Origin: Luteipulveratus halotolerans
Lineage (GTDB): Bacteria; Actinomycetota; Actinomycetes; Actinomycetales; Dermatophilaceae
Length of the DNA stretch: 64,000 nucleotides
Direction of reading: 5' to 3'
NCBI RefSeq assembly: GCF_001247745.1
Contig: NZ_LAIR01000002.1
Location: forward strand, 4,169,245-4,233,244
A program made the position numbers and the translations under genes. Within the stretch, counting starts at the first letter, position 1; the number at the start of each line of letters is the position of its first letter. Below, in pieces: positions 7,960 to 16,212 of this stretch. The notes under the pieces were generated by a model. That model searched no databases and was not told where the DNA came from. It saw only the letters and a program-made list of their open reading frames with translations.

Positions 7960-9723
7960 ATGACTGATCCCGGCACTGTCCTCACTCCTCACGTCCAGGC
8001 GGCCATGGCGGCTGCTTTCGGGCCTGAGTGGCGAGAGGCGGACCCGGTGATCCGTCCGGCCAACAAGAAGCAGACCAGCGCCGACCTGCAGGTCAACGCC
8101 GCGATGGCCGCTGCCAAGAAGGTCGGCAAGCCGCCGCGCGAGGTCGCCGCCGCGATCGTCGAGCACCTCGACGCCCCCGAGCTGGTCGAGTCGGTCGAGA
8201 TCGCCGGGCCGGGCTTCCTCAACATCACCCTGCGCGACGCCTGGGTGGCCCAGGCCGCCCAGGCTCAGCTGGCCGACGAGCGGCTCGGGCTGCCGACGCC
8301 CCCGAAGGAGACCGTCGTCGTCGACTACTCCTCGGTCAACGCGGCCAAGGAGATGCACGTCGCCCACCTGCGCAGCGCCGTGGTCGGCGACTCGCTGGTG
8401 CGTACGCTCTCGGCGCTCGGGCACGACGTCATCCGGCAGAACCACCTCGGTGACTGGGGCACGTCGTTCGGGATGCTCATCGAGCACCTGCTCGAGGTCG
8501 GCCCCGACAGTGACGAGGCGGGTCTGCTCGAGTCCGACCCCAACGCGTTCTACCGGGGCGCACGCTCGAAGTTCAAGGCCGCTGACGAGGCCGAGCCCGC
8601 AGGCAGCGCAGGCGATTTCGCGGTGCGCTCCCGCAAGCGGGTCACCCTGCTGCAGGGCGGCGACGCCGAGACGCTGAAGTACTGGCACCAGATCATGGAC
8701 CGCACCAAGGTCTACCTCAACCGCGTCTACACCGAGCTCGGCGTGACCCTCACCGACGACGACATCGCGGGTGAGTCGTCGTACAACGACGAGCTGGCCG
8801 GCGTCTGTGATGCGTTGGAGGACAAGGGAATTGCGCGCATCAGCGACGGTGCGCTGTGCGTCTTCCTCGACGGCTACACCGGCCGCGACGACCAGCCGGT
8901 GCCGCTGATCATCCGCAAGTCCGACGGCGGCTACGGCTACGCCACCACCGACATCGCGACCATCCGGCACCGCTCGCTCGACCTCAAGGCGGACCGCGCG
9001 CTGTACGTCGTCGGCGCGCCCCAGAACCTGCACTTCCGCATGTGCTGGGAGGCCGCCGACCAGGCCGGCTGGATCCAGGGCACCGAGCCCATCCACGTGC
9101 AGATCGGCAACGTCGTGGGCGCCGACGGCAAGATCCTGCGTACGCGTTCGGGTGACCTCGTCGCGCTGCAGACGCTCGTCGACGCCGCCCTGGAGCGTGC
9201 GGCTGAGGTCGTCGCCGAGTCGCGCGCCGACCTGCCCGAGGACGTCCGCGCCACGATCGCCCACCAGGTCGGTATCGCCGCGATCAAGTACTCCGACCTG
9301 TCGGTCTCGCACGACAGCGGCTACACCTTCGACCTGGACCGGATGATCGCCTTCCAGGGCAACACCGGCCCCTACCTGCAGTACGCCACCGCCCGCATCC
9401 GTTCGATCCTGCGGCGGGCCGACGCGGTCGAGACGAACGGCCCGATCGTGGTGACCGAGCCGGCCGAGCGGGCCCTCGCCCTCAAGCTGCTCGACTACGG
9501 CTCGGTCGTCGCTGCCGTCGGCGAGACGTTGGAGCCGCACCGGCTGGCGGCGTACCTGTTCGAGGTGGCCTCGACGTTCACGACGTTCTACGAGCACTGC
9601 CCGGTGCTCAAGGCCGAGGACAACGCGGTCAAGGACTCGCGGCTCGCGCTGTGCGCGCTCACGCTGCGGGTGCTCGTCGAGGGGCTGGACCTGCTCGGCA
9701 TCGAGTCGCCCGACCAGATGTAG
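7960..9723 (+). CDS. argS: Arginyl-tRNA synthetase
   Basis: Class I aminoacyl-tRNA synthetase charging tRNA-Arg, 587 residues. It shows the N-terminal Arg-tRNA-synthetase extension, the active-site block SSVNAAKEMHVAHLRS with the HVAH form of the HIGH signature, NHLGDWGTSFG, a KMSKS-like loop at GADGKILRTRSGD, and a DALR anticodon-binding domain ending near residue 587 (FQGNTGPYLQYA...). The ATG at 7960 begins MTDPGTVLTPHVQAA, as in relatives. It is transcribed away from the pls-like gene and ends at a 37-bp hairpin. Essential housekeeping gene with nothing abnormal. Confidence 0.97.
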   Translation: MTDPGTVLTPHVQAAMAAAFGPEWREADPVIRPANKKQTSADLQVNAAMAAAKKVGKPPREVAAAIVEHLDAPELVESVEIAGPGFLNITLRDAWVAQAAQAQLADERLGLPTPPKETVVVDYSSVNAAKEMHVAHLRSAVVGDSLVRTLSALGHDVIRQNHLGDWGTSFGMLIEHLLEVGPDSDEAGLLESDPNAFYRGARSKFKAADEAEPAGSAGDFAVRSRKRVTLLQGGDAETLKYWHQIMDRTKVYLNRVYTELGVTLTDDDIAGESSYNDELAGVCDALEDKGIARISDGALCVFLDGYTGRDDQPVPLIIRKSDGGYGYATTDIATIRHRSLDLKADRALYVVGAPQNLHFRMCWEAADQAGWIQGTEPIHVQIGNVVGADGKILRTRSGDLVALQTLVDAALERAAEVVAESRADLPEDVRATIAHQVGIAAIKYSDLSVSHDSGYTFDLDRMIAFQGNTGPYLQYATARIRSILRRADAVETNGPIVVTEPAERALALKLLDYGSVVAAVGETLEPHRLAAYLFEVASTFTTFYEHCPVLKAEDNAVKDSRLALCALTLRVLVEGLDLLGIESPDQM

Positions 9724-9803
9724 CCCAGCGAAACGACCCGCCCTTTGCGAGACGACCCGCCGATCCGCGGGTCGTCTCGCAAAGGGCGGGTCGTTTCGCT
9801 GGG
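9724..9803. terminator. 37-bp perfect hairpin between convergent argS and hepT-like gene
   Basis: Arms 9724-9760 and 9767-9803 are perfectly complementary over 37 bp with a 6-nt loop, starting at the base after the argS stop. Each arm contains two copies of ACGACCCGCC-like sequence. Its place between convergent genes suggests a bidirectional terminator, though the stem is far longer than a usual one. Confidence 0.7.
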
Positions 9804-9839
9804 CGGGTGAGTCGGTCGCCGTACGAGTCGAGTCCTGGG

Positions 9840-10169
9840 CTACGGCACACGCTTGAGCATCCGCCGTACCGCGGCCTCGAGCTCGTCGAGGTCGGAGCCG
9901 ACGGTCGCAGCAATGATCTCTCGCGAGGTGTCGAAGGAGCGGTGGGCGAGGCGGTCTCGCAGACCGGCGATCGTCGACCAGGGCATGTCTGGCTCGCCGT
10001 CGCGGAGGGAGGCGGGTAAGTCCTTGACGGCCTCACCGATCTGGACGAGCCGCATGCAGATCGCGCCGAACACCAGGTCGTCGTCGAGGTCGCCCCGCTC
10101 GACGTGCGACCGAATCGCCGCGATGGCGCTGATGATGTCGAGCAGCCGGAGCGACTCGTCGCGGGTCAC
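9840..10169 (-). CDS. hepT: HepT-like HEPN toxin (DUF86)
   Basis: A 109-residue all-helical HEPN-domain protein. RLVQIGEAVKDL and the R-x4-H motif RDRLAH, followed by RSFD, are the signature of HepT ribonuclease toxins (DUF86). The GTG start at 10169 overlaps the TGA of the upstream nucleotidyltransferase gene by GTGA, the usual order for mntA-hepT pairs. In characterised systems HepT cleaves RNA and is silenced by AMPylation from the paired MNT protein. Both catalytic motif residues are present, so it appears intact. Confidence 0.88.
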   Translation of the reverse strand: MTRDESLRLLDIISAIAAIRSHVERGDLDDDLVFGAICMRLVQIGEAVKDLPASLRDGEPDMPWSTIAGLRDRLAHRSFDTSREIIAATVGSDLDELEAAVRRMLKRVP

Positions 10170-10675
10170 AGGGGGACTGCCTCTCGGTCGACGATGTCGC
10201 GCAAAGCGGGCTTCAGTGAGGTGTCGGGCACCAGATCGACGTCGACATCGAGAATGCGCTGCAGGTCGGACTGCGCTCTGGCGAGGCCGATGACACCGAG
10301 TCCAGCGGGCGTGTGAGCGATCAGATCGATGTCGCTGGCGGGGCCCTCCTCGCCGCGCGCGACGCTGCCGAACACGCGCAGGTCGGTCAGGCCGTACGCA
10401 GCGGCGACCTCGCGGATCTCGGCTCGGTGCGCCCGAAGCCGCTGACCGAGCCGGCCCTCCAGGGCGCTGGTCGGGTGAGCGTCCAGGCGGACCGTGAGCG
10501 CGAATCCTGTTGCGGCGACGAGCTTTCGGAGCATGGGCAGCGACGGCTCGCGCCGTCCTGACTCGTATGCACTGACCACGCTCTGTGTCACTCCGGCTCG
10601 TTGGGCGAGGACGCCCTGTGTGAGTCCTGCGCGACGACGAGCGTCACGCAGGATGCTGGCGGAAGACGTGGGCAC
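10166..10675 (-). CDS. mntA: MntA-like antitoxin: XRE helix-turn-helix fused to minimal nucleotidyltransferase
   Basis: 169 residues with two domains. The N-terminal XRE-type HTH (about 5-60) contains GLTQGVLAQRAGVTQSVVSA. The C-terminal MNT domain has GSVARGEEGPASDIDLI, matching the GS-x10-D-x-D catalytic signature. In HEPN/MNT systems the MNT protein adds AMP to the HepT toxin; here the HTH fusion adds a DNA-binding module and suggests direct autoregulation. The GTG at 10675 is the first sensible start at the HTH; longer frames upstream would run through the AT-rich palindromic operator. It is coupled to hepT by a 4-nt overlap. The start has no strong ribosome site and may be translated from a near-leaderless message. 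Confidence 0.85.
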   Translation of the reverse strand: MPTSSASILRDARRRAGLTQGVLAQRAGVTQSVVSAYESGRREPSLPMLRKLVAATGFALTVRLDAHPTSALEGRLGQRLRAHRAEIREVAAAYGLTDLRVFGSVARGEEGPASDIDLIAHTPAGLGVIGLARAQSDLQRILDVDVDLVPDTSLKPALRDIVDREAVPL

Positions 10676-10684
10676 GACGCCACG

Positions 10685-10720
10685 ATATAGCGTATCGTCA
10701 ATAGTGACAATACGCGATAT
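10685..10720. promoter_or_regulatory. Palindromic operator/promoter of the HTH-MNT/HEPN operon
   Basis: Arms ATATAGCGTATCGTCA (10685-10700) and TGACAATACGCGATAT (10705-10720) match at 14 of 16 positions around ATAG. This is a conspicuous AT-rich island in GC-rich DNA, 10 nt upstream of the HTH-MNT start. It is the natural binding site for the HTH domain encoded just downstream, giving negative autoregulation as in many toxin-antitoxin operons. Confidence 0.6.
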
Positions 10721-10724
10721 TTCG

Positions 10725-10841
10725 GTGCGGGTATGCACCAGAACCTTCAGCACGCCAAGGGGCTTCGGGCGCAGTGGGTACGACCCGGCCCAGGTCGACG
10801 ACTTCCTGGACGAGCTGCGTCGGATGGTGCCCGAAGGCTGA
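10725..10841 (+). pseudogene. Short DivIVA-domain fragment
   Basis: A 38-codon stretch whose C-terminal part, GYDPAQVDDFLDELRRMV, is a clear DivIVA-type motif, like the RPGYD...VDALL and RAGYD...VDVFLDQL motifs of the protein at 13874-14443. The rest of a DivIVA protein is missing. It could be a tiny gene, or the remnant of one truncated when the neighbouring toxin-antitoxin operon was inserted. No ribosome site is visible at the GTG. Confidence 0.35.
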
Positions 10842-10853
10842 GCGGTCGTCGCG

Positions 10854-11167
10854 TCAGTGGGTGAGCTTGAGGCCGATCACGCAGCCGACCAGGCCGAGCA
10901 GCAGCACGATCTTCAGCGGTGAGGTCGGCTCGGCGCCGGTCGCCATGCCGTACGCCACCGTGAGCGCGGCCCCGATGCCGACCCACACGGCGTACCCGGT
11001 GCCGACCGGGATCTCACGCAACGCGTAGGCGAGGCCGCCCATGCTCAGGGTGAGTGAGACGGCGAACAGCACGCTCGGCCACAGGCGGGTGAATCCTTCG
11101 GTGCGGCTCAGCGCGGTGGCCCAGACGGCCTCGAGACTCCGGAGACGACGAGCACGATCCACGACAT
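10854..11167 (-). pseudogene. SMR-family guanidinium/multidrug exporter with a single-base frameshift
   Basis: Small multidrug resistance (Gdx/SugE-type) four-helix exporter. From LEAVWATALSRTEGF onward the frame is intact (SMGGLAYALREIPVGTGYAVW, GLVGCVIGLKLTH). The family N-terminus MSWIVLVVSG is encoded in another frame from ATG 11167, which has GGGAG 9 nt upstream. One base is missing near 11131-11139: inserting one restores a 104-residue protein of normal SMR length with the conserved membrane Glu in GVLEAVWA. The uninterrupted frame would need a GTG at 11177 too close to the ribosome site, and would lose the first half of TM1. A guanidine-III riboswitch directly precedes it, so the ancestral role was guanidinium export. 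Sequencing error is the main alternative to true inactivation. Confidence 0.8.
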
Positions 11168-11185
11168 GACAAGACACTCCCGTTG

Positions 11186-11224
11186 GCAGTCTTGTCGCTG
11201 GCCGGGTACTGCTCCCTCGTCCGG
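11186..11224 (-). promoter_or_regulatory. Guanidine-III (ykkC-III) riboswitch
   Basis: The leader of the SMR gene contains CCGGACGAGG, then TACCCGG, then GACAAGAC with flanking complementary bases, in the same order and spacing as the crystallised Thermobifida fusca guanidine-III aptamer. The GACAAGAC segment of the pseudoknot can instead pair with GTCTTGTC at 11168-11175, an 8-bp stem whose loop holds the GGGAG ribosome site. That suggests translational control: guanidinium binding ties up the first segment and frees the start region. Confidence 0.88.
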
Positions 11225-11297
11225 TGGCGCGATCGCCGCGCCTGATCCCAAGGTCGCACGCCCGAGTACGCCGGGCAAGTCGGTCGTCGTACGACGG

Positions 11298-11816
11298 TCA
11301 CTCGCCGACGGCGCCGTCGATCGCCTGCCGCAGCAGGTCGGCGTGCCCGTTGTGGCGGGCGTACTCCTGGATCACCTGCACGAAGATCCAGCGCAGCGAG
11401 TTGGGGCCGGTGGTCGGCCCGTCGAACGTCGCGTCGAGCGGCAGGTGCGCGACCGCCGTTCGGCACGCGTCCTGCTCGGCGACCAGCCCGTCGTACAGCT
11501 CGCGCGCCGAACGTGACGCGACCGAGGCGTACCAGCGCGGTGTGGTCGTGTCGACGTCGAACGGCGGGCCGACGGCCTCGCCCAGCAGCAGGATCCTGAA
11601 CCACGTGCGCTCGACCTCGGTCGCGTGACCGAGCAGGCCGAGCAGCGACAGGTCGGACGGTGGCGCGGCCTGGCGGGCGAGCTGGTCGGCGTCGAGGCCG
11701 GTGCACTTGCGCAGCAGGGTGGCGCGCTGCTTGTCGAGCCAGGCCTCCAGCGTGGCCCGCTCATCGGCGTTGCGCGGTGTGGGCGGGTCGGCGACCTCGG
11801 GCGCGGTCCACGGCAT
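11298..11816 (-). CDS. DinB/DUF664-type, probably mycothiol-dependent, enzyme
   Basis: 172-residue four-helix-bundle protein of the DinB/YfiT-like superfamily, actinobacterial DUF664 branch. LSLLGLLGHATEVERTWF carries the first metal-ligand His, and EYARHNGHADLLRQAIDG the pair near the C-terminus, consistent with one divalent metal. Members are thought to use mycothiol as thiol cofactor for conjugation or isomerisation; the substrate is unknown. The ATG at 11816 (MPWTAPEVADP) is chosen because GGAGG lies 12 nt upstream; an ATG at 11828 abuts that GGAGG. It lies upstream of and co-directional with the riboswitch-SMR unit and is divergent from the DsbA-like gene. Confidence 0.8.
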   Translation of the reverse strand: MPWTAPEVADPPTPRNADERATLEAWLDKQRATLLRKCTGLDADQLARQAAPPSDLSLLGLLGHATEVERTWFRILLLGEAVGPPFDVDTTTPRWYASVASRSARELYDGLVAEQDACRTAVAHLPLDATFDGPTTGPNSLRWIFVQVIQEYARHNGHADLLRQAIDGAVGE

Positions 11817-11955
11817 GGTGCGCAGCATCCTCCGGCGGGCCGCTGCGCGCACGGCCGGAATCGACGGTGAGCGCAGTCCAGTTCGCCGGGAAGGAATCGG
11901 CGTCTCGCGCGGTTGCCGCACACGGACGACTCATCCGTGTGATCAAGGAGCAACG

Positions 11956-12609
11956 GTGACTGAAGCAGTGCAGCAGACCGGCGGCAAGGACCGCGCAGAC
12001 TTCTGGTTCGACCCGCTGTGCCCGTGGTGCTGGATCACCTCGCGCTGGATCCTCGAGGTCGAGAAGGTTCGCGACATCGAGGCGAGCTTCCACGTCATGA
12101 GCCTCAGCGTCCTCAACGAGGGCCGCGACCTGCCCGAGGGCTACCGCGACATGCTCGACAAGGGCTGGGGCCCGGTCCGGGTGGCGATCGCCGCCCAGGA
12201 GAAGCACGGCGACGAGGTGCTGCTGCCGCTCTACACGGCCATGGGCACCCGCATCCACAACCGCAAGGCCGACTACGACTGGGACGACCGCGTCGCGGCT
12301 CTCACCCAGATCATCCAGGAGTCGCTGGAGGAGGTCGGGCTGCCCGCCGAGCTCGCCCAGGCGGCCGACTCGACCGACTTCGACGAGGCCCTGCGCAAGA
12401 GCCACCACGAGGGCATGGACGCCGTCGGCGACGACGTGGGCACGCCGACCATCCACGTCAACGGCGTGGCGTTCTTCGGGCCGGTCCTGTCGCGCATCCC
12501 GCGCGGTGAGGACGCGGGACGTGTCTGGGACGGTGCGGTCGCGCTGTCGTCGTACCCGCACTTCTTCGAGCTCAAGCGCACTCGCACCGAGGACCCCGAG
12601 TTCGACTGA
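11956..12609 (+). CDS. DsbA-family mycothiol-dependent nitroreductase-like protein (Rv2466c type)
   Basis: 217-residue thioredoxin-fold protein with the DsbA helical insertion. The active site DPLCPWCW lies near residues 19-26, with NEGRDLPEGYRDM and the cis-Pro region VGTPTIHVNG. This pattern matches Mycobacterium tuberculosis Rv2466c, a cytosolic mycoredoxin-like enzyme that uses mycothiol and reduces nitro compounds. No signal peptide is present, so it is not a periplasmic Dsb protein. The GTG at 11956 has AAGGAG upstream. It ends before a perfect palindrome shared with convergent galE. Confidence 0.9.
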   Translation: MTEAVQQTGGKDRADFWFDPLCPWCWITSRWILEVEKVRDIEASFHVMSLSVLNEGRDLPEGYRDMLDKGWGPVRVAIAAQEKHGDEVLLPLYTAMGTRIHNRKADYDWDDRVAALTQIIQESLEEVGLPAELAQAADSTDFDEALRKSHHEGMDAVGDDVGTPTIHVNGVAFFGPVLSRIPRGEDAGRVWDGAVALSSYPHFFELKRTRTEDPEFD

Positions 12610-12661
12610 GCCACCACGCATTCCGACACTGCATCGACCGTGACCTGAGCGCACGACGCCG

Positions 12662-12705
12662 AAAGACGCAGACGACGCGGACATGTCCGCGTCGTCTGCG
12701 TCTTT
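12662..12705. terminator. 44-nt perfect palindrome between convergent genes
   Basis: A fully self-complementary 44-nt sequence (22-bp arms centred on ACATGT), beginning AAAGACGCAGACGACG and ending TCTTT, between the convergent DsbA-like and galE genes. It reads equally on both strands, so a bidirectional terminator is likely. Confidence 0.65.
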
Positions 12706-12738
12706 GAGCGTCGTCTGAGCGGCGCTGAGTCGGGCGCC

Positions 12739-13761
12739 TCAGGCGCCGGGGAAGCCCTGCGGGTTCTGCGACTGCCAGCGCCAGGTGTCGGCGCACATGT
12801 CCTCGACCGTGCGGGTGGCCTTCCAGCCCAGCTCGTTATCGGCGCGTGTCGAGTCGGCCCAGTACGCCGGCAGGTCGCCTGCGCGGCGCCCGACGATCTC
12901 GTGCGGCAGCTCGTGGCCGACGGCCTTCTCGAACGCGTGGAGCATCTCGAGCACCGACGTGCCCTGACCGGTGCCGAGGTTGAAGGCACGCACCGGCTCG
13001 CTCATCGTCGCGAGGTGCTCGACCGCAGCCACGTGCCCCTCGGCGAGGTCGAGCACGTGGATGTAGTCGCGCTCGCAGGTGCCGTCCTTGGTGGGGTAGT
13101 CGTCCCCGAAGATCGACAGCTTGTCGCGCCGGCCGACCGCGACCTGGGAGATGAACGGCATCAGGTTGTTGGGGATGCCCTGCGGGTCCTCGCCGATCTC
13201 ACCGGAGGTGTGCGCGCCGACGGGGTTGAAGTAGCGCAGCAGCGCGACCTTCATGCCCTCGGTCGCGGCGGCGACGTCGGTGAGCACCCGCTCCTGCATG
13301 ACCTTGGTCCAGCCGTACGGGCTGGATGACGCGAGCGGCTGGTAGTCCTCGTGATACGGCACGGGCGCGCTGTCGCCGTACACCGTCGCCGAGGAGGAGA
13401 AGACCAGGCGCTTCACGTCGTGCGCGGCCATCGCCCGCACCAGCGAGAACGTCGAGCCGAGGTTGTTGGCGTAGTAGTCGAGCGGCTTGCCGACGCTCTC
13501 GCCGACCGCCTTGAAGCCGGCGAAGTGGATGACCGCGTCGATGTGCTCGTGCGCGAACAGGTGCTCGGTCTTGTCGACGTCGGTGAGGTCGAAGGAGTGC
13601 AGCGGCACGTGCTTGCCGGACAGCGACTCCAGCCGCGGGATCACCGTGGGCTTGCTGTTGGCGAAGTCGTCGACGACGAGCACGTCGTGCCCGGCGTCGA
13701 GGAGTGACAGGACCGTGTGGGAGCCGATGTAGCCGGCACCGCCGGAGACGAGGACGCGCAT
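12739..13761 (-). CDS. galE: UDP-glucose 4-epimerase
   Basis: Extended SDR enzyme of 340 residues interconverting UDP-glucose and UDP-galactose, a source of galactose for envelope polysaccharides. It has the Rossmann motif SGGAGYIGSH near the N-terminus, catalytic Ser in FSSSATVYGD, YGWTK for the Tyr-Lys pair, and RYFNPVGAH and CERDYIHVLDLA, typical of GalE. The ATG at 13761 places GGAGYIG at the usual distance; a GTG nine bases upstream is less likely. It stands alone, with a bidirectional palindrome downstream. Confidence 0.96.
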   Translation of the reverse strand: MRVLVSGGAGYIGSHTVLSLLDAGHDVLVVDDFANSKPTVIPRLESLSGKHVPLHSFDLTDVDKTEHLFAHEHIDAVIHFAGFKAVGESVGKPLDYYANNLGSTFSLVRAMAAHDVKRLVFSSSATVYGDSAPVPYHEDYQPLASSSPYGWTKVMQERVLTDVAAATEGMKVALLRYFNPVGAHTSGEIGEDPQGIPNNLMPFISQVAVGRRDKLSIFGDDYPTKDGTCERDYIHVLDLAEGHVAAVEHLATMSEPVRAFNLGTGQGTSVLEMLHAFEKAVGHELPHEIVGRRAGDLPAYWADSTRADNELGWKATRTVEDMCADTWRWQSQNPQGFPGA

Positions 13762-13873
13762 GGCGACCACCCTAGGTGAGGTACGCCGGCCGCACCCGCC
13801 CCGGAGGGACGGCTTGTACCAGATGCGGCGGGTGCGGTCGGCGTACGCGAGAGGCAGATGTCATCCTGTCCTC

Positions 13874-14443
13874 GTGCAATGGACCCAGGAGCACATCGCC
13901 CGCGTGGAGGGCGCTCAGTTCGCTGAGCGGCGCGGCGGTTATCACGTGCTCGACGTCGACACCTACCTCGACCATGTCCTGGCCTGTATGAAGGCCGGTC
14001 AGCAGATCCCCGACCCGACGCGGCTCGTCTTCCCGACGAGCCCGTTCCGCCCGGGCTACGACCAGCAACGCGTCGACGCGCTGCTGTTCGTGCTCCGCGA
14101 GTGGCGTGACGACTACACCGGCGAGGAGCCGGCACCTGAGCCGACGGCCGATGACGGCGACGGTCGGCTGACGTGGACGCAGGCGCAGCAGGACTGGGTC
14201 CGTGACGCGGCGTTTCCGCGGGCCAAGGGCGGGCGTACCGGCTATCTCGAGGGCGACGTCGACGACTTCCTCGACGAGGTGCTCGTCGCGATGGGCCACG
14301 GCCAGCAGCTGCCCGACGTGCAGTCCGCGCGGTTCAACCGGTCCACCCGCTTTCGGGCGGGGTACGACGCCGAGGCGGTCGACGTGTTCCTCGACCAGCT
14401 CGAGCAGGCCAGCCCGGGGGCCACGCGTCCCGACGCGGTCTGA
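13874..14443 (+). CDS. Two-repeat DivIVA-domain protein, function unknown
   Basis: 189 residues made of two similar halves. Each half has an element of the form YL-VDTYLD-V or YLEGDVDDFLDEV, then about 30 residues later RPGYDQQRVDALL or RAGYDAEAVDVFLDQL, matching the short DivIVA-like motif found in several actinobacterial proteins. No coiled coil long enough for a true Wag31/DivIVA polar scaffold and no membrane segment are visible. The GTG at 13874 is the best local start but has a weak ribosome site, so the N-terminus is uncertain. A link to growth or septation is only suggested by the motif. Confidence 0.7.
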   Translation: MQWTQEHIARVEGAQFAERRGGYHVLDVDTYLDHVLACMKAGQQIPDPTRLVFPTSPFRPGYDQQRVDALLFVLREWRDDYTGEEPAPEPTADDGDGRLTWTQAQQDWVRDAAFPRAKGGRTGYLEGDVDDFLDEVLVAMGHGQQLPDVQSARFNRSTRFRAGYDAEAVDVFLDQLEQASPGATRPDAV

Positions 14444-14447
14444 ACGC

Positions 14448-14484
14448 CGATCGGGCCCGGTGCGTGGTGCACCGGGCCCGATCG
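14448..14484. terminator. Bidirectional hairpin terminator
   Basis: Perfect 16-bp stem (14448-14463 with 14469-14484) with loop GTGGT, between the convergent DivIVA-type gene and paaK. Confidence 0.75.
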
Positions 14485-14499
14485 TCGTATCGCAGTCGA

Positions 14500-15740
<1,241 letters not shown>

Positions 15741-15744
<4 letters not shown>

Positions 15745-16184
15745 GACTCGCCCTTCTGGTGCGCCAGCGACCGCGACTGGCCACGGAACTCGGCGACCAG
15801 GGCGCCGTCGGCCTCACGGGTCACCGTCACGTCGGTGATGCCGCTGCGGCCGTACGTCGCGCGCTCGCGGGCCTCGGCGACGAGAACGTCACCGAGATAG
15901 CCGGACGTGACGTAGAGGATGTCGGCACCCGCGGCCACCGTGAACCGCCCGGATGCGTTGCACGCCAACGCGAACGTGGAGTCGGCGAGGGTGAAGATGT
16001 AGCCGCCGTGCTGGATGTCGAGGCCGTTGACCATGCTGTGCTTGACCTCCATCCGCGTAGTGGCGAAGCCCAGCCCGTCGTCGACACCCACGTCGATCAG
16101 CTCGATGCCGAGGAGGGTCGAGGCGTGGTCGGCAGCCCACATCGAGCGCACATGACTCAGGTCGAGGTCCGAATCCGTGCTCAT
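15741..16184 (-). CDS. paaI: Hydroxyphenylacetyl-CoA thioesterase
   Basis: Hotdog-fold thioesterase, 147 residues. HSMVNGLDIQHGGYIFTLADSTFAL contains the PaaI-type N-G-x-x-HGG-x-x-F-x-LAD core with the catalytic Asp. In phenylacetate catabolism PaaI releases CoA from dead-end hydroxyphenylacetyl-CoA species. The ATG at 16184 has GGAGGAG 8-14 nt upstream. It is translationally coupled to paaK and 28 nt downstream of the dehydrogenase gene. Confidence 0.93.
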
Positions 16185-16212
16185 GGCGCGCTCCTCCTGC
16201 GGTCGGCGATCC

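Noticed and set aside
11014..11706. Minus-strand open frame across the riboswitch region
   Set aside because: Runs antisense-frame through both the riboswitch and the DUF664 gene with Arg/Ala-rich sequence; no family resemblance.
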